A program made the position numbers and the translations under genes. From Pithys albifrons albifrons (taxonomy: Eukaryota; Chordata; Aves; Passeriformes; Thamnophilidae): a stretch of 64,000 nt of DNA. Positions 1-12,400 of the stretch are shown here, in pieces. The stretch's first letter is position 1; the number at the start of each line of letters is the position of its first letter. The stretch lies in assembly GCF_047495875.1 (NCBI RefSeq), contig NC_092460.1:37672054-37736053 (forward strand). The letters run 5' to 3'. The notes under the pieces were generated by a model. That model was not told where the DNA came from. It made no database searches and was given only the letters and a program-made list of their open reading frames with translations.

Positions 1-59
1 CACCCCCTTGTCGCGGGGGAGAAGCTTGCGTGCCCTCATGAGGTTGAGAGCTATGCTGG

Positions 60-420
60 CGGTGGTTTGTGCCACCGGTAGGGTCTCCCATGCCAGACAG
101 GTCTCACCTGAAGGGTCAGACAAAGTGTGTCCACAGGTAGGATGGGCTCGCTAGCCATCTGGCAGCCATCCTAGGAGAAGGACAACTCCAACCCCAAACC
201 TGGGCAGATGGAGCTCGCTTAGCCCTGTAAGGCCATCCATCTAAGAGAAGGATACTCTAACCAAACCTACGTCCTGAGGTATTCGCTGTCACCGTCCAAG
301 CTCGCTAGGCCGTGGCAGATGAACCTTAGGAGTAAAGGGTGGGGCCAGTTCTGCTCACGCTGTGCCTCACCTAAAAAATCCATTGCGCAGGCTTGAAGGG
401 TTCACCCACATTGCAAAGCC
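60..420 (+). repeat. Internal repeats in RTE 5' UTR, shared with SINE bodies
   Basis: Two imperfect direct repeats are visible at 166-201 and 233-268; both run from 'ccatc' through 'gagaagga' to 'aaacct'. A 'gctcgct-agcc' motif recurs around 148-156, 213-223 and 299-311. The stretch at about 283-410 ('caccgtccaagctcgct', 'ggtggggccagttctg', 'gcgcaggcttgaaggg') is clearly the same sequence as the body of both SINEs at 24.2 kb and 26.8 kb. The 5' UTR therefore looks built from degenerate repeat units, which may act in transcription or translation initiation; that role is inference. Confidence 0.7.
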
Positions 421-746
421 CTGTAGCGACAGGTGAGGGTCGAAAACGGCAGGTGATAGGAAGCAGCTGGAAGCCGCAGACCCAACCCTGCATGCAGGTG
501 GTTCAGGATATGGGTCATTAGAGACTTGACCCCGGAGATGACAGTCTCTTGAGGCAGCATCCTGAATGACCAAGCAGCCTTTTCTAAGGAGAGCACTGCT
601 TGCTCCACATGGAGAGGGGTCTGGAAAAGGTGGCCTAAACAAAGCTCATCTCCACACCCGGCTGGATAACCGCGGCCAAACGGCATCTCCCATGCAGTCA
701 AACAAAAACAAAGAGATTTCAAAGGCATACACCTGCCTGCAAAGGT

Positions 747-3700
747 GTGCTCAAACTAACACTCGTATGTTGGAACATCAGAACCATGCTTGATACTGTG
801 GATAGTGGACGCCCTGAGCGTCATTCTGCTCTAATTGCCCATGAACTGTCACGGCTCAACATTGACATTGCTGCTCTCGGTGAATTTTGTCTTCACGAGG
901 AAGGCAGCCTTAAAGAACATGGTGCTGGCTACACACTTTACTGGTCAGGCAAACCCAAAACCGAAAGACACCTTTCAGGAGATGGCTTCATGATTAAAAA
1001 CTCCATTGCCTCCAAACTTGAAAATTTGCCAACAGGTCATTCTGATTGCGTTATGTCCTTACACCTCCCACTACACAATAAGCAACATGTTCTTCTTAGC
1101 GTGTATGCCCCAACTCTCCAAGCTGACCCAGCGGAAAAAGACACATTCTACACTGACCTGCACCGCCTCACCCAAAATGTTCCTGCAGATGGTAAGATCA
1201 TAATCCTTGGTGACTTCAACGCCTGAGTAGGTAAGAATTCTGAAGCCTGGAAAGGAGTCCTGGGCAAGCATGGCGTTGGAAACTGCAACGACAACGGATG
1301 CCTCCTGCTAGAGTTTTGTGCAGAACGGCAGCTCACCATCACCAACATCATCTTACAAGAGAAAGACAGCCTGAAGACAACCTGGATTCATCCTCGATCC
1401 AAACACTGGCACCTCATTGTTGCATCTTAGTGCAACAGAGAAATGTCTGTGATGTCTGTCATACCCAAGTGATGCCAAGTGCAGAATGTCAAACAGACCA
1501 TCGCCTTGTGCATTGCAAACTTAACCTCCACTTCAAGCCCAAACCTAAGAGAGGCGGCATTCCAAGGAGGAGGCTCCAAGTTAACAATCTTCAAACAGCT
1601 ACAGTGAGAGACAGCTTTCAGGTAAACCTTCAAACTAAACTTAAAGATAATCCCATAGATCCCTCTCCTGGAGCACTTTGGCAACATATTAAAAATTGCA
1701 TCCTGCAGTCCTCTGAAGAGTCCTTGGGGTTCTCCTCCAAGAAAAGCAAAGACTGGTTTGATGAAAACAATCAAGAGATTCAGGAATTGTTGAAGAAGAA
1801 GATAACTGCTCACCAAGCACACCTTGCTCAGCCATCTTGCCATGTAAGAAACGCTGCCTTTTATCTTGCATACAGTAGGCTCCAACAGAAACTTTGAGAC
1901 ATTCAGAACAAATGGTGGCTCGACCTAGCAGAAAAGACTCAACTATGCGCAGATTTGGGTGACCAAAGAGGATTCTATGAGGCCCTGAAAGCAGTGTACG
2001 GACCCACTCACCAGGTTCAAAGCCCCCTACTCAGTGCAGATAGTCAAATGCTTGTCACAGATAAAACCTTCATCCTGAACTGATGGTCTGAGCATTTTCA
2101 GACTCTCTTCAGTGCCAGTCGTGTAGTCCAAGGCTCAGCAATTCAGCACATTACACAACAACCAGTGAAAAATTAATTGGATGCAGCCCCTACTATGGGC
2201 GAGATACTCAAGGCCATACAACAGGTGAAAACTGGCAAGGCAGCTGGGGTTGATGGCATTCCACCCGAAATCTGGAAGCATGGAGGTCAAGCACTTCATG
2301 CCAAATTCCACGAGCTTGTTGTGCGTTGCTGAGAACAAGGCGAACTACCATCAGATCTCCGTGATGCAGTCATCATCACGCTGTACAAGAAGAAAGGAGA
2401 AAAATCACAATGCTCAAACTACCAAGGTATTACTTTGCTCTCCATTGCTGGTAAAATCCTTGCAAGAATACTTCTGAACAGCTTAGTACCCACTATTGCA
2501 GAAGAACTTCTACCTGAAAGCCAGTGTGGTTTCAGAGCCAATAGGAACACCACAGACATGGTGTTTGTTCTCAGACAACTGCAAGAGAAGTGTAGGGAAC
2601 AGAACAAAGGGCTCTATGTAACCTTCATTGACCTCAGCAAAGCTTTCGACACTGTGAGCCGAAAAGGCCTGTGGCAGATCTTGGAATGTTTAGAATGTCC
2701 CCCCAAGTTCCTCAGAATGATCATCCTGCTACATGAGGATCAGTGCAGACAATTCAGATATGGCAATGCACTCTGTGAGTCCGTTCCAATAACCAATGGT
2801 GTGGAACAAGGTTGCGTTCTTGCACCAACTCTATTCACAGTCTTCTTCAGCATGATGCTCCAAAGGGCCACAGCAGACCTCGATGAAGAAAACAGTATCT
2901 ACATCCAATATCACACCGATGGAAGCCTATTCAACCTAAGGCAACTGAAGGCCCACACCAAGACCCTGAATCACCTTGTCCATGAGCTGCTTTTTGCTGA
3001 CGATGCCGCCCTCATTGCTCACACAGAAGCAGCTCTGCAGTGCTTAACATCCTGCTTTGCAGAGGCTGCTGAGCTTTTGGGGCTGGAAGTCAGCTTGAAG
3101 AAGACAGAAGTTCTTTACCAACCTGCACCTCAAGAAGTCTTCCATCATCGCCACATCACAATAAGCAATTTGGAGCTTAAGCCAGTCCAGCAGTTCACCT
3201 TTCTGGGAAGTATCATTTCCTCAGACGGTAAGATCGACAAAGAGATAGACAACAGGCTAGCAAAGGCATACAGAGCCTTCCGAAAACTCCATAAAAGAGT
3301 CTGGTTCAATAAACACCTGAAGAAAAGTACAAAGATCTGTGTCTACAGAGCCATTGTACTGTCTACTCTTTTATATGGGTCTGAATCTGTTTTTGAACAG
3401 GCAGGGGTCACCAGTATCGAGGCCATGCTGATGAGAACACAGCTGCGCTGGGCAGGGCACGTCTCCAGGATGGAGGATCACCGACCACCTCCCGAAGATT
3501 GTGCTCTATGGTGAACTTGCCACTGGCTGCCGCAAGAGAGGAGCCCCGAAGAAGAGATACAAGGATTCTCTGAAACAACACCTCAGCCTTGGCCATATTG
3601 ACTGCCATCAGTGGTCCACTCTGGTCTCCAATTGGGATTCATGGAGATACACCATTCATGACACTGCTGCTTCCTTTGAGAATGCACGGAGAGGCAGTCT

Positions 3701-3842
3701 TGAGGAGAAAAGACAACGCAGAAAGAACCGTTCCTTGCCAATATCATCTAGGGAGACATTCTGCTGTGCCTTTTGTGACCGGACCTGCCTATCCCATATT
3801 GGCCTTTTTAGCCACCAGCACACTTACAGCAAGCGTGGTTAG
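747..3842 (+). pseudogene. RTE endonuclease/reverse transcriptase ORF, broken
   Basis: In an intact element this frame would encode a protein that nicks target DNA and copies the element RNA into it. The endonuclease part begins near 747 (VCWNIRTM) and shows LGDFNA near 1212-1226 and TDHRLV near 1495. The RT part shows GFRANRNTTDMV, TFIDLSKAFD (motif A), QGCVLAPTLF (motif B) and LLFADDAAL (catalytic FADD) between about 2530 and 3020. The C-terminus (about 3755-3842) has a CAFC...H...H arrangement resembling a C2H2 finger. Breaks: TGA at 1224-1226, a frameshift near 1420, stops at 1895-1897, 2081-2083, 2174-2176 and 2330-2332, and a frameshift near 3480-3500. Around 3395, SES is followed abruptly by VFEQAGVTS, suggesting a small internal deletion (inference). 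Two of the stops (1224 and 2081) look like CGA to TGA changes, typical of CpG decay. It is not functional. Confidence 0.88.
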
Positions 3843-3880
3843 TGCCCTTCCCAGATCTTTGTTCGCGAAGCATAGCCATG

Positions 3881-6800
3881 ATGACTTGGACAGAAGGAAG
3901 GAGTAAACCTCCACTAACCCAAAAAGGACACAATTACCCTAGAACTGGGTTGGATGAGAAGCATACTCAGAGAAAAGTTAGCACTAGGAACCGTTGAGGA
4001 GATGGGACACCAGTGCAACTTAAGCTGCCTGTTCTCTGTCAAACACAGGTAGTGGCAACCCTTCCAGAAAACTTTATTTTTCTTCCCAGTGCAGAGGGCA
4101 GGAAATGTGCCGTGCACTCTGGACTGGCTTGTACCTCTCTTCTTGCTCCAGCCCGAGCAGAAGAGCATGGTTTGGCTCTGCACATTTTCTTATACCTCCT
4201 CACAACATAAAGAAAGCACTGTATGGGTTTTCCCCACCCCAGCAGATGATTTCTAAATAATGCTATGGGGCTAGGCTCATCTGAAATCAGCCTCATCTTA
4301 TATACAGAGATGGTGGTGCTCCACAGCTGTGGCCATCTGACATGAAGGTGAGTAAGCTTAGATTCCTGAGTCACCCAGCTGGCAGGTCTGTCTGGGGGAT
4401 TGCTTCTAAGGCCCACGCACTATGAGGTTTGATCATCCTTATGATTACCTCCTGGGCACAGAAAAGCTGCCCAGGTATGTTAGACAGGTAGAGGTATCTC
4501 TTTAGGAAAATTTTACATATGCCGCTTCGGGCAATACTTTTTGGCCTGAAACAGTACAGTCCATAGGACTTCAAAACGACCAGTGCACTCAAAGGGAGTG
4601 TAAAAGCTACCACAAAGGACAGTAGAGAAATACAAGCATCTCTTCAAATGCAAGTCTGTGTGCAGTACAATGTCAGTCAGCTGAAAATCAAAAAACGAGT
4701 GCTGCTTAGACACAATGACAAGGACTAGAATGTAAATACCAAGAAGAATGCATATCTTTCTTAACACAGAGGCTTGCCTCAGTCTCCCTAGGACTCGTGT
4801 ATATCCAATGGAAGAGACAGAGCTTTTCACATCATGAATTTTCAGCACATCCAGAAGAGCTACACCCTGGGCACCAAGCATCTCACTTGAAGTGCCCCAA
4901 ATCCCCCAAGAATGGCAAGGACTATGTTTTCTTTCTACCTGAAAGGTACTGTGATTCTTCTGGGTGCTAGCAAAGCAATAAATAAAAAAACAATGGATCC
5001 TGTTTAAGGTGCAGGAATCAAAAAGCATGCCATGCATTAATCCATGAAAACCAAGCAAGTAACTCCGGGCAGAAATTTTCACCTTGGGTATTGGGAAAGA
5101 AAAGCCCACTGTGCTATGACGAAGAGAGAGTTACCTAGCACATAGTAGGGTTTAGTCAAGAGTTTCCATGAGCAGCCCTCCCTCACCTTGGATTAGAAAA
5201 ATTAGAAAGTAGGCTTATAATTATGCTTTGTTGCCATCCGTTTTGATATGACTTATCTGCCCATTTCTGCTAGGTGAAGTATTTCATTTCTCTGGGTTTA
5301 GACAGTTAAATATATGCAAAGTACATTTATATATTAAAAAGAAAAATCAAAACTAAAATGGCATCCAAAAACCTGCTGAAAAAAGATATTTCATACACAA
5401 CAAGAAAGAACTAATAATGAACACAGTGAAAGGAAAACAAACAATATAGTGGCCCATATTCCAAAGAAAATAGAACACCTGCACTTTTCCACTACAAAAC
5501 TGAGCCTAGCTATTAGTACACAGTGCCCCCCAAAGAACAGAGATTTCATAGCACCTTCACTCACTAGTAGAAAGTTAAAAAAAGAGCTCCTCCATATTGC
5601 TTTGGAAAGTGAGAATTTTCTACACATTTTCTGCGGGCAAACATATGTAAAGGGAACTCTGCTCTCAGGGATCCCTTTTCCTAAGAGGCATACCCACTTC
5701 TCACACAGAGTGCAAACTATGAACAGCAGATGTATATAGTTTTCCAAACATCTCCATTTTCCATCATCAGTCATGAAAATTTACATGCAATGAAAGTAGC
5801 AGTGCTCAGAAATTTGCACACTTTCTCAATTTACCTTGTTTTGAGAGAAATCAGTACATTTGCCCAAAACAATTGCACTGTGTGCACTTCTCCTTTGTGA
5901 AGTTGGCTTTGAGCATTGTTTTCCAGACAGAAAAGATGGTGTCATCATCTACTTTTGCAGCTGGGTTACAGATTACACAGCTGCTAGTACAAGCATTTTG
6001 AGGGTGAGGCATATTTCCTGGCCTTGATTCTGCTCTCACTTGGACCAGGCTAAATCAAGTATCAGCCTAATCATATCAATATTCTCTGACATATCCTATT
6101 GTTACAGCAATGTGAGAACCAGACCCCTTTGTGCTGTGATCCTAATGCACTATTCAGCTTCAGGAGCTTGGTTAAGGCAATGAACAGAGGTTACAGCTCA
6201 GTCATTAACTTGGACTCAAATGAAAAATAAAAGTTTCATGGGGTAAGCCCATTTAAGAAGTCCCATTAATGCGCATGTTTGCAAACAAGATTTGTGATCT
6301 TCATTTAGGTCTCCTGTACAGCTTTGTCTACTGTAACAGAATTCAACACTTGCCACGTCTTCTCCATGGCCATATCCCTATGGATGGCAAGCAATGGAAA
6401 GAGAAAGGCACCTCAGTCTGTGCTTACTCAGCAAAATCAAGTAGAGGTAGTTTGTAGGTTGCTGGCAAGAATAGTTGATTCTTCTGGAATTAGCTTCAAG
6501 CAGTGAATTTATTCCTATCCATGTTTTATCCATGCAGCACATGCATAAAGGGAAGAGCATGAACGCAGTCACCACTTTCCAGCCTGTTCATGCTGTATTT
6601 TATTGTCACAGATTTTCTTACATCTCCTCCAAATTCAAGAACTTCTAACTAGTTCGGGCCACACATCATTCCTACAGAGAGAATCCAAACTCTGTTTCTG
6701 TACAGCAATGAGTTTCAGTGCCACACAAATAAAAAACAAGAATGATAGAAAGCAAGAAGTATTTCTCACTTTTTAAAGATGAAAACAAGGTACTGGTATG

Positions 6801-8191
6801 ATCCATGTAGATCCACACAGGCATTCAGACATTCAGCTCATACTGACACTGTTATTAAGGCTCCCATCATTTAAGATTTCTGTCCCGTGTAGTCCTGGCT
6901 TTCAGTGACTTGTGTAACATCCCACAGGCAGCATCTGACAGAGTCAAGAAAGGAACCCAGAGTTCTGCATTTTAGCCTGATCCCTATCAAGAAGGGACCA
7001 GCTAACCAGCTGTGCTGAGCAGCTCACACCAGCATGTAGCATGTGGGCTACCAGCATGTAGCTTCATTCGTTGCAAGAGACTGTAGCAGATTAGAGAGCT
7101 GAAAGAGGGCAAGGCAGGAAGAAGCTACAACAATGCAGGAGACAGAGAAAGTAGGCAGCAAAGTCCATGGCAAAAGACTGGAAAAGAAGACTTGTTAGAT
7201 ACCTGAGCAAAGACACCAATAGGAAGAGCAGGACAGTGAAAAGGCTCTGCTTTCACAGTCCTACTGCTGTCACACACAGAGGGCAGAGCTACATTGTCCT
7301 AGCTGGGAAATGAAACAAAGACAAAATAATATGGCTTGAGGTCTGACTGTGTTGTTCCTAGCTTTTGAATTTGCTGAGACTTTGCAAAATGTAATGTAAT
7401 GTAATTGTTTCCAAGTAGGGCCAGCCCAAGCAGTGGGCAGTCAAGATAAAAAGAGAACTAGAGAATTTGAGTATGTCCAACCAAGATAAGAGGACTTGCT
7501 TGAATGGAGAAGCAGCTGGAAGTACATGAGAATTGCTTTCCAACACAGCAGGGGGGAGGGGAGCAGAACCTGAACAGGGGAATGGGAGGGGGATAGTAAA
7601 CAATGTAAGACATAAACAACAGAATGTATAATTCCATTACATAAATCTACAGAGTGCCTGTAATAGATTAATATTTAGAGCTAACTGCATAAAAGGACTG
7701 ATTTTTTGTATACCCAGTGGACACGTACTTGGAGGCATGGGCCCCCTGCGTGACCCTGGCCATGGCCAGGCCGTATTAAAATTGTGCTTTACTATCAATA
7801 TCTAGATTTTCTTTAAATCAGAACAAATGAACCAGTTACAGCTTTGTGCCACAAACTGAGCACACATGTGCTGTGCAAGTGCTACTAGTGCTAGTGAACA
7901 AAATTTCTAGAATGAGATCTGCAGGGCCCTGCATCACACCCTGTCAGACTGTGCCAAAGTCACACAGTGGGTCTGTGAAAACAGCAACACATCAGCGTAC
8001 ATCCCTCCCTTAATCTTCCCACCATGCAGTCTCCTCTGGACAGAACAAGCCTTTGCCACTTCCTTGAAAATGCCCAATTTCCATCATCACCACTGACAAG
8101 GAATTTTTAGAGTAGCAGGCACAGCAGACAAAGTCTTAATACCAGTCCCAGGCATTTTGCTAATCCAAAACCTCTGTCTGACCTTGAGTTT
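3881..8191. other. Unique-looking AT-rich DNA, no gene seen
   Basis: I see no recognisable exon, RNA gene or repeat family here. A 13-bp direct repeat 'accagcatgtagc' occurs twice near 7029-7065. A 198-codon minus-strand open frame (4513-5109) is listed separately. There is a 12-bp palindrome 'tggccatggcca' near 7758-7770. The stretch is probably intron or intergenic sequence. Confidence 0.5.
4513..5109 (-). other. Unexplained 198-codon open frame, probably not a gene
   Basis: An ATG-to-stop frame of 198 codons stays open in AT-rich DNA, where stops are expected about every 16 codons, so it is longer than chance would usually give. The product is rich in Cys, His, Phe and Ser and has one hydrophobic stretch (ICILLGIYILVLVIV, around residue 120). 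It matches no family I recognise. There is no splice or promoter context visible. It could be antisense to an old untranslated region or simply chance. I rate coding potential as low. Confidence 0.15.
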
Positions 8192-8706
8192 ATCCATAGA
8201 ATCATATAATCATTGGGTTGGAAGAGACCTCTGAGATCATCAAGTCCAACCCTTGATCCAACCCCACTTTGATTGCTAGATCATGGCACTCAGTGCCACG
8301 TCCAATCTCACCTTAAAACCTTCCAGGGTCAGAGAATCCACCACCTCCCTGGGCAGGCCATTCCAATGCCTGACCACTCTCTCTGTAAAGAACTTCTTCC
8401 TGATATCCACCTAAACCTCCCCTGGCAGAGCTTAAGCACTTGCCCTCCTGTCCTACTGTTGGTTGATTGAGAGAAGAGACCAACCCCCACCTGGCTACAA
8501 CGTCCTTTCAGGTAGTTGTAGAGAGTGATAAGGTCTCCCCTGAGCCTCCTCTTCTCCAGGCTAAACAACCCAGGGCCCTCAGCCTTTCCTCATAGGACTT
8601 GTGCTCAAGTCCCTTCACCAGCCTCGTTGCTCTTCTCTGGACCCACTCCAGTACCTCAGTATCTTTCCTGAACTGAGGGACCCAGAACTGAGCACAATGC
8701 TCAATG
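8192..8706 (-). mobile_element. CR1 LINE 3' fragment
   Basis: The minus-strand CR1 3' end starts at 'catagaatcatataatcatt', followed by the 'gggttggaagagacc' motif and the conserved 3' half of the RT frame. On the minus strand short pieces such as [18 protein letters not shown] and [12 protein letters not shown] are typical of the C-terminal part of the CR1 ORF2 protein. It is 5' truncated near 'gcacaatgctcaatgg'. Frame breaks show an old, dead copy. Confidence 0.9.
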
Positions 8707-9059
8707 GAGGGATGGGGAACTGCAACATCTGCCTTAAAAGAAATTAAATAATTAGAAGCAGGAGAGGAAGCAAATGAAGAAACATTAGCAACAGGGCTTC
8801 TGTAATACCACAGACCAAATATGAGAACTGGATATCGGAATGCGCCAAGTCCCTAACATTCTTCTAGCAAGTATTAGTGTATGCTGTCCCAAAGCTGAGA
8901 AGTCCCTGTGAAGAGCTGATAGAAGCAGAGCAAGAGCATGCTTCGTCATTGCCTTCTGCTCGTCTTTGTTCGAACTGCGAGAAGTTAACTGTTTTGACTG
9001 TGACAACAGCACCTGCAGGCAGGGCACGTTAAACGTGTCCTTGCTACCTTGTTTCCACC

Positions 9060-9480
9060 TGCCTAAGACGTGCCCGAGGGCAGAAATCGCAGACATGCCG
9101 CGGGATCGGGCAAGCCGCGCGGACGATCAAAGGCGGAAACCCTGCCCCCTCCCTACACGAGCCGCAGGGAGATGCTGACCCCACACGTACAAGGCAGCTG
9201 CACAGCTGCAGAGAGACTGCGGGGATTCCTCCACATTCCGGCGAGCTGGGGCTGCGCCGCCCTACCTAAGGCGCAAAACCCTTCCCACACACGCACGGTC
9301 GGCACGTCCTGGGGGCACACGCATTCACTCACACACACTGCCCAGCACAAGCCGCGGGCACACACACACACACACCGCTGCCCGCACACGAGCTGCGTCC
9401 CAGCACTGCCCGCGCAGCACCGCGACCAGCCCGGCCGGACCCACAAGACGCTGCGGGACTGATACACGCTACGAGACTCC
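9060..9480. promoter_or_regulatory. CpG island-like segment
   Basis: Over about 420 bp the sequence becomes GC-rich with dense CG dinucleotides (for example 'gccgcgggatcggg', 'gccgcgcggacg', 'cagcccggccggaccc'), unlike the AT-rich, CpG-poor surroundings. It also holds short CA runs near 9325-9375. Downstream (9590-9670) there is a long pyrimidine tract ending 'ctacag', then 'ttaataaag'; this could be a splice acceptor or an LTR poly(A) region. No exon can be called. It may be a promoter or first exon of an unseen gene or long noncoding RNA, or the GC-rich part of an old LTR. Confidence 0.45.
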
Positions 9481-12400
9481 ACTCATGCTGGTCGTACAAA
9501 AGACCGGAAAACGACCTGACAATGATTTCCACCCACATCCCCCAGGACGAGATCCAGCGTTCATGGTGGTAGTAACACACTTTCCTGTGCTTCTAATAAT
9601 TATTCTTAGTTTTTCTCACTTTTCTCTATTTTTCCTTCTTTCCTTTTCTGGCTGTCCTACAGTTAATAAAGTTGAGGTATTGTTTTGGATCTCACCACTT
9701 GATCTCGTTTGTGTCTTAATCTCACTTTCAGATATATTCAAACCTAAAATCCCTTCACACTTTTACAGCTAGAGGCACAATTCACCTCTCTGTACCTAAG
9801 CAGGTTGTAACAATTATTCCTATTGCAACATCACCTAGTCGTCTCAGTCAAGATTCAAGTTCCTATGAGATGGTTCTTCTGCTCATACCACAGCAGCAAG
9901 ATGTGGAAGGCACTTGCTCTGGTGGGATCTCCATGTACCAAATCCTTTGTGTACAGGCAGGTCTCCATGCCAGCAATCCTAGGAAAGTACAAACTCCAGA
10001 AGGACTTTCTGTAAAGGATGCAGCTTTTAGTGCAATAGTGGACATAGCGGAATGACTTTCCCTGTCCCTTCTCATATGGAAAGAGGGGGATAGTGGGTTT
10101 TTGCTAACTATTCAGCATGACATATGCTGCTTTCCAAATCTAGACACATCCAGCTTTCTGTGAAGTGCTTTGGATTATGTCCTCTGACATACAATTTCCT
10201 GCAGTATCTTCACCTAAATAAAAGAAATTAAGTATTAATTAAAAAAATAGGACCAGTACAGAAGCCTCCATGCTATATGTTTTTAATTACATTTCATTCT
10301 ATGCTTCCTATCCTCCAATATTCCTAGAACATCTCAATCATTTGTATTGACAAAGTAGCATTACAGGATTTCTCAAGGGGGCAGCTGAGATTTTGAACAG
10401 TAGACAGCTATGCTATTTGTTTATATAAGCTACATCACTGGCATAACACATGATGAGGTAACTACAGAAGTATAACAAAAAAGAGGAGTAACAGCTCATA
10501 TGTTTCTCGCAGTTCCAGCCTCCAGTTCCTTTGCACTTCCAAATACTTTGCTTCCAAGAGATTAAATCCCTGTGCTTTGCTGTACAAGTGGTATAGCCAC
10601 AGCTTATGGCAAATTGAGGTTTGTGTAGAATGTGACATTCTGTACATTATATCAAATCTACTTTGGCCTGCCCTTTAGTCAGAAGGTGAAATTTAAAGCT
10701 TCCAGATGCCTTGAATGATGGCTGAAAGGAAGCACTGCTTATTTCCTTTAGCAACATCAGTGGGAACCTAGTAATGCAAGCAGATCACAGTTTTCTATGG
10801 GTGCAAAGCATGTTCTTTGCCATCATTGGTGTTGTATTCCTGATTTATGTTTTCCCACCAAAAAATTAGCATGGGATGTCTGTGATACATGTTCAGAGTA
10901 TGCATCTCAAAACAGATCTTGCAGTTGGCTTGATAAGAGTCTCAGGATACAAAGCCAAAAAAAAAAATCTTTGAAAGGTTGCAGGTTTTCCTATTACGAG
11001 ATTGAAAATAACATCTTTAAGAGCATTTGGTTGAGGATTCATTATATTTTCCTACAAAGAAAATAACTTATTCTTGCACAAAACATTGTAGATTATCATA
11101 TGCTATCCTTTATTCAGGCAGCACCATTACCACATTCATCTCATTTCTAGTACTCAGTCTCACAAGTCATTAATAGCAATTCCCAGTACTGCAAGTTTAG
11201 GTGTAAAGATGATGTAAACCAGTGGCTCATGCTTAATATTTTTAATATTTTCAGCCACAAAAACAATATCTATAAACACAAAATTGGGCCCTTCCTAAAA
11301 GCACAAATATGGAAAGAATTATGCCTGCTTTCATAAAAGTCTTTTCACCTCTGCTAAATGCTTTAGGATAAAGGAAAGGGATGGCCTTGCCAGCATCTAC
11401 CACATATGGTGATATAACCATCAAGATAAACATACATATGCCTTGAGTGTCAGAATGCATGCTGAGTTCCTAATAGCTATGGTTTGGGTTCATTAGAAGA
11501 AATATAATGTTTGACTTTTTCCAGAATCTAGCACAAAATAACAGCAAAAGAAAAAAAATTCTTAGATGATAGGTTTTCTGAAAAGTGGCCTTAGTATTTA
11601 AAAAGGCTTTAAATAGATCATGGGTCAGAAGCATGCTCCTGCATTTGGTGGCCAAATTTTAGTATACAAAGCAAGTCTCAAATATTCCATATCTGTTTGA
11701 AAAGATTGACACTTGGCTTATTTATTGTGGCTTTGAGCAGTTATCTACAATTGAATGCTTCTTCAAAATAATAAAGGGTTTCCATGCACAGATATGTGCA
11801 AATCAAATGTCAAAGAAACAAAGTTTGCCTAAGTCCCTGGCAACACTTACCGTTTCTGATTAGATTATGAGTAAATTCACCATCCTTCCGTGAGATATCA
11901 GACCCATTTCTGAGAGACGCTGAGCCAGACTAGAAAACCATTAAGCTTCTGACTGCACAACTAGCCAGTAGGGTAAGTACACACACCAGAATGTATAGCT
12001 CTACATTTCAAACTAGCATCATCCTGCCTCCAGTGTATGTCAGGAACTCCTAAAATCACAGTGAGAGGATTTGCTCATTCTCCTCAGCCCACATAAGTGG
12101 AGATTACTCCTCAGTTGGCACTGTGCTCAGTTGCAGAATCCCTCTGGCACTCATCGGGCTCAGCATCCACCTGAAGCCATGAAGAGCTGCTGTGAAATCC
12201 AAATCATGCAAAGAAGCCACCCTCTCCCTTGCAGTGGATGTGAACTGTTCCATCCTCTACCTGTGCCAAAGGCACACTGAGTGTTAAATAATATTTTCAT
12301 AATGTTATGAACAGGCAAAATTCGATTCAAACACTTCACTGGTATGGTCAAATTCCCAAATGCCTGTCTTATGGGAAATTCTGACATTTCAGATATAACC

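Larger units (their letters stand above)
1..3880 (+). mobile_element. RTE-clade (AviRTE-like) LINE, 5' end outside window
   Basis: This is a decayed non-LTR retrotransposon. A roughly 750-bp GC-rich 5' untranslated part is followed by one long degenerate frame with an APE-type endonuclease, a reverse transcriptase and a C-terminal zinc-finger-like end. A short 3' part around 3841-3880 contains a 'cccttcccagatc..gttcgcgaag' stretch, and this stretch recurs at the ends of the two SINEs at 24 kb and 26.8 kb. The element begins at or before position 1, so its 5' end and target-site duplication cannot be checked. The exact 3' end is approximate; the tail seems to be a short 'atgatgac'-like run. 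The protein matches the type often mis-annotated in animal genomes as craniofacial development protein 2-like. Assignment to RTE is from endonuclease and RT motifs and the short simple tail; assignment to AviRTE is inference. Confidence 0.88.

Noticed and set aside
747..3842. Host gene similar to craniofacial development protein 2
   Set aside because: The endonuclease and RT motifs show it is a retrotransposon frame; that host-gene label is a common annotation artefact.
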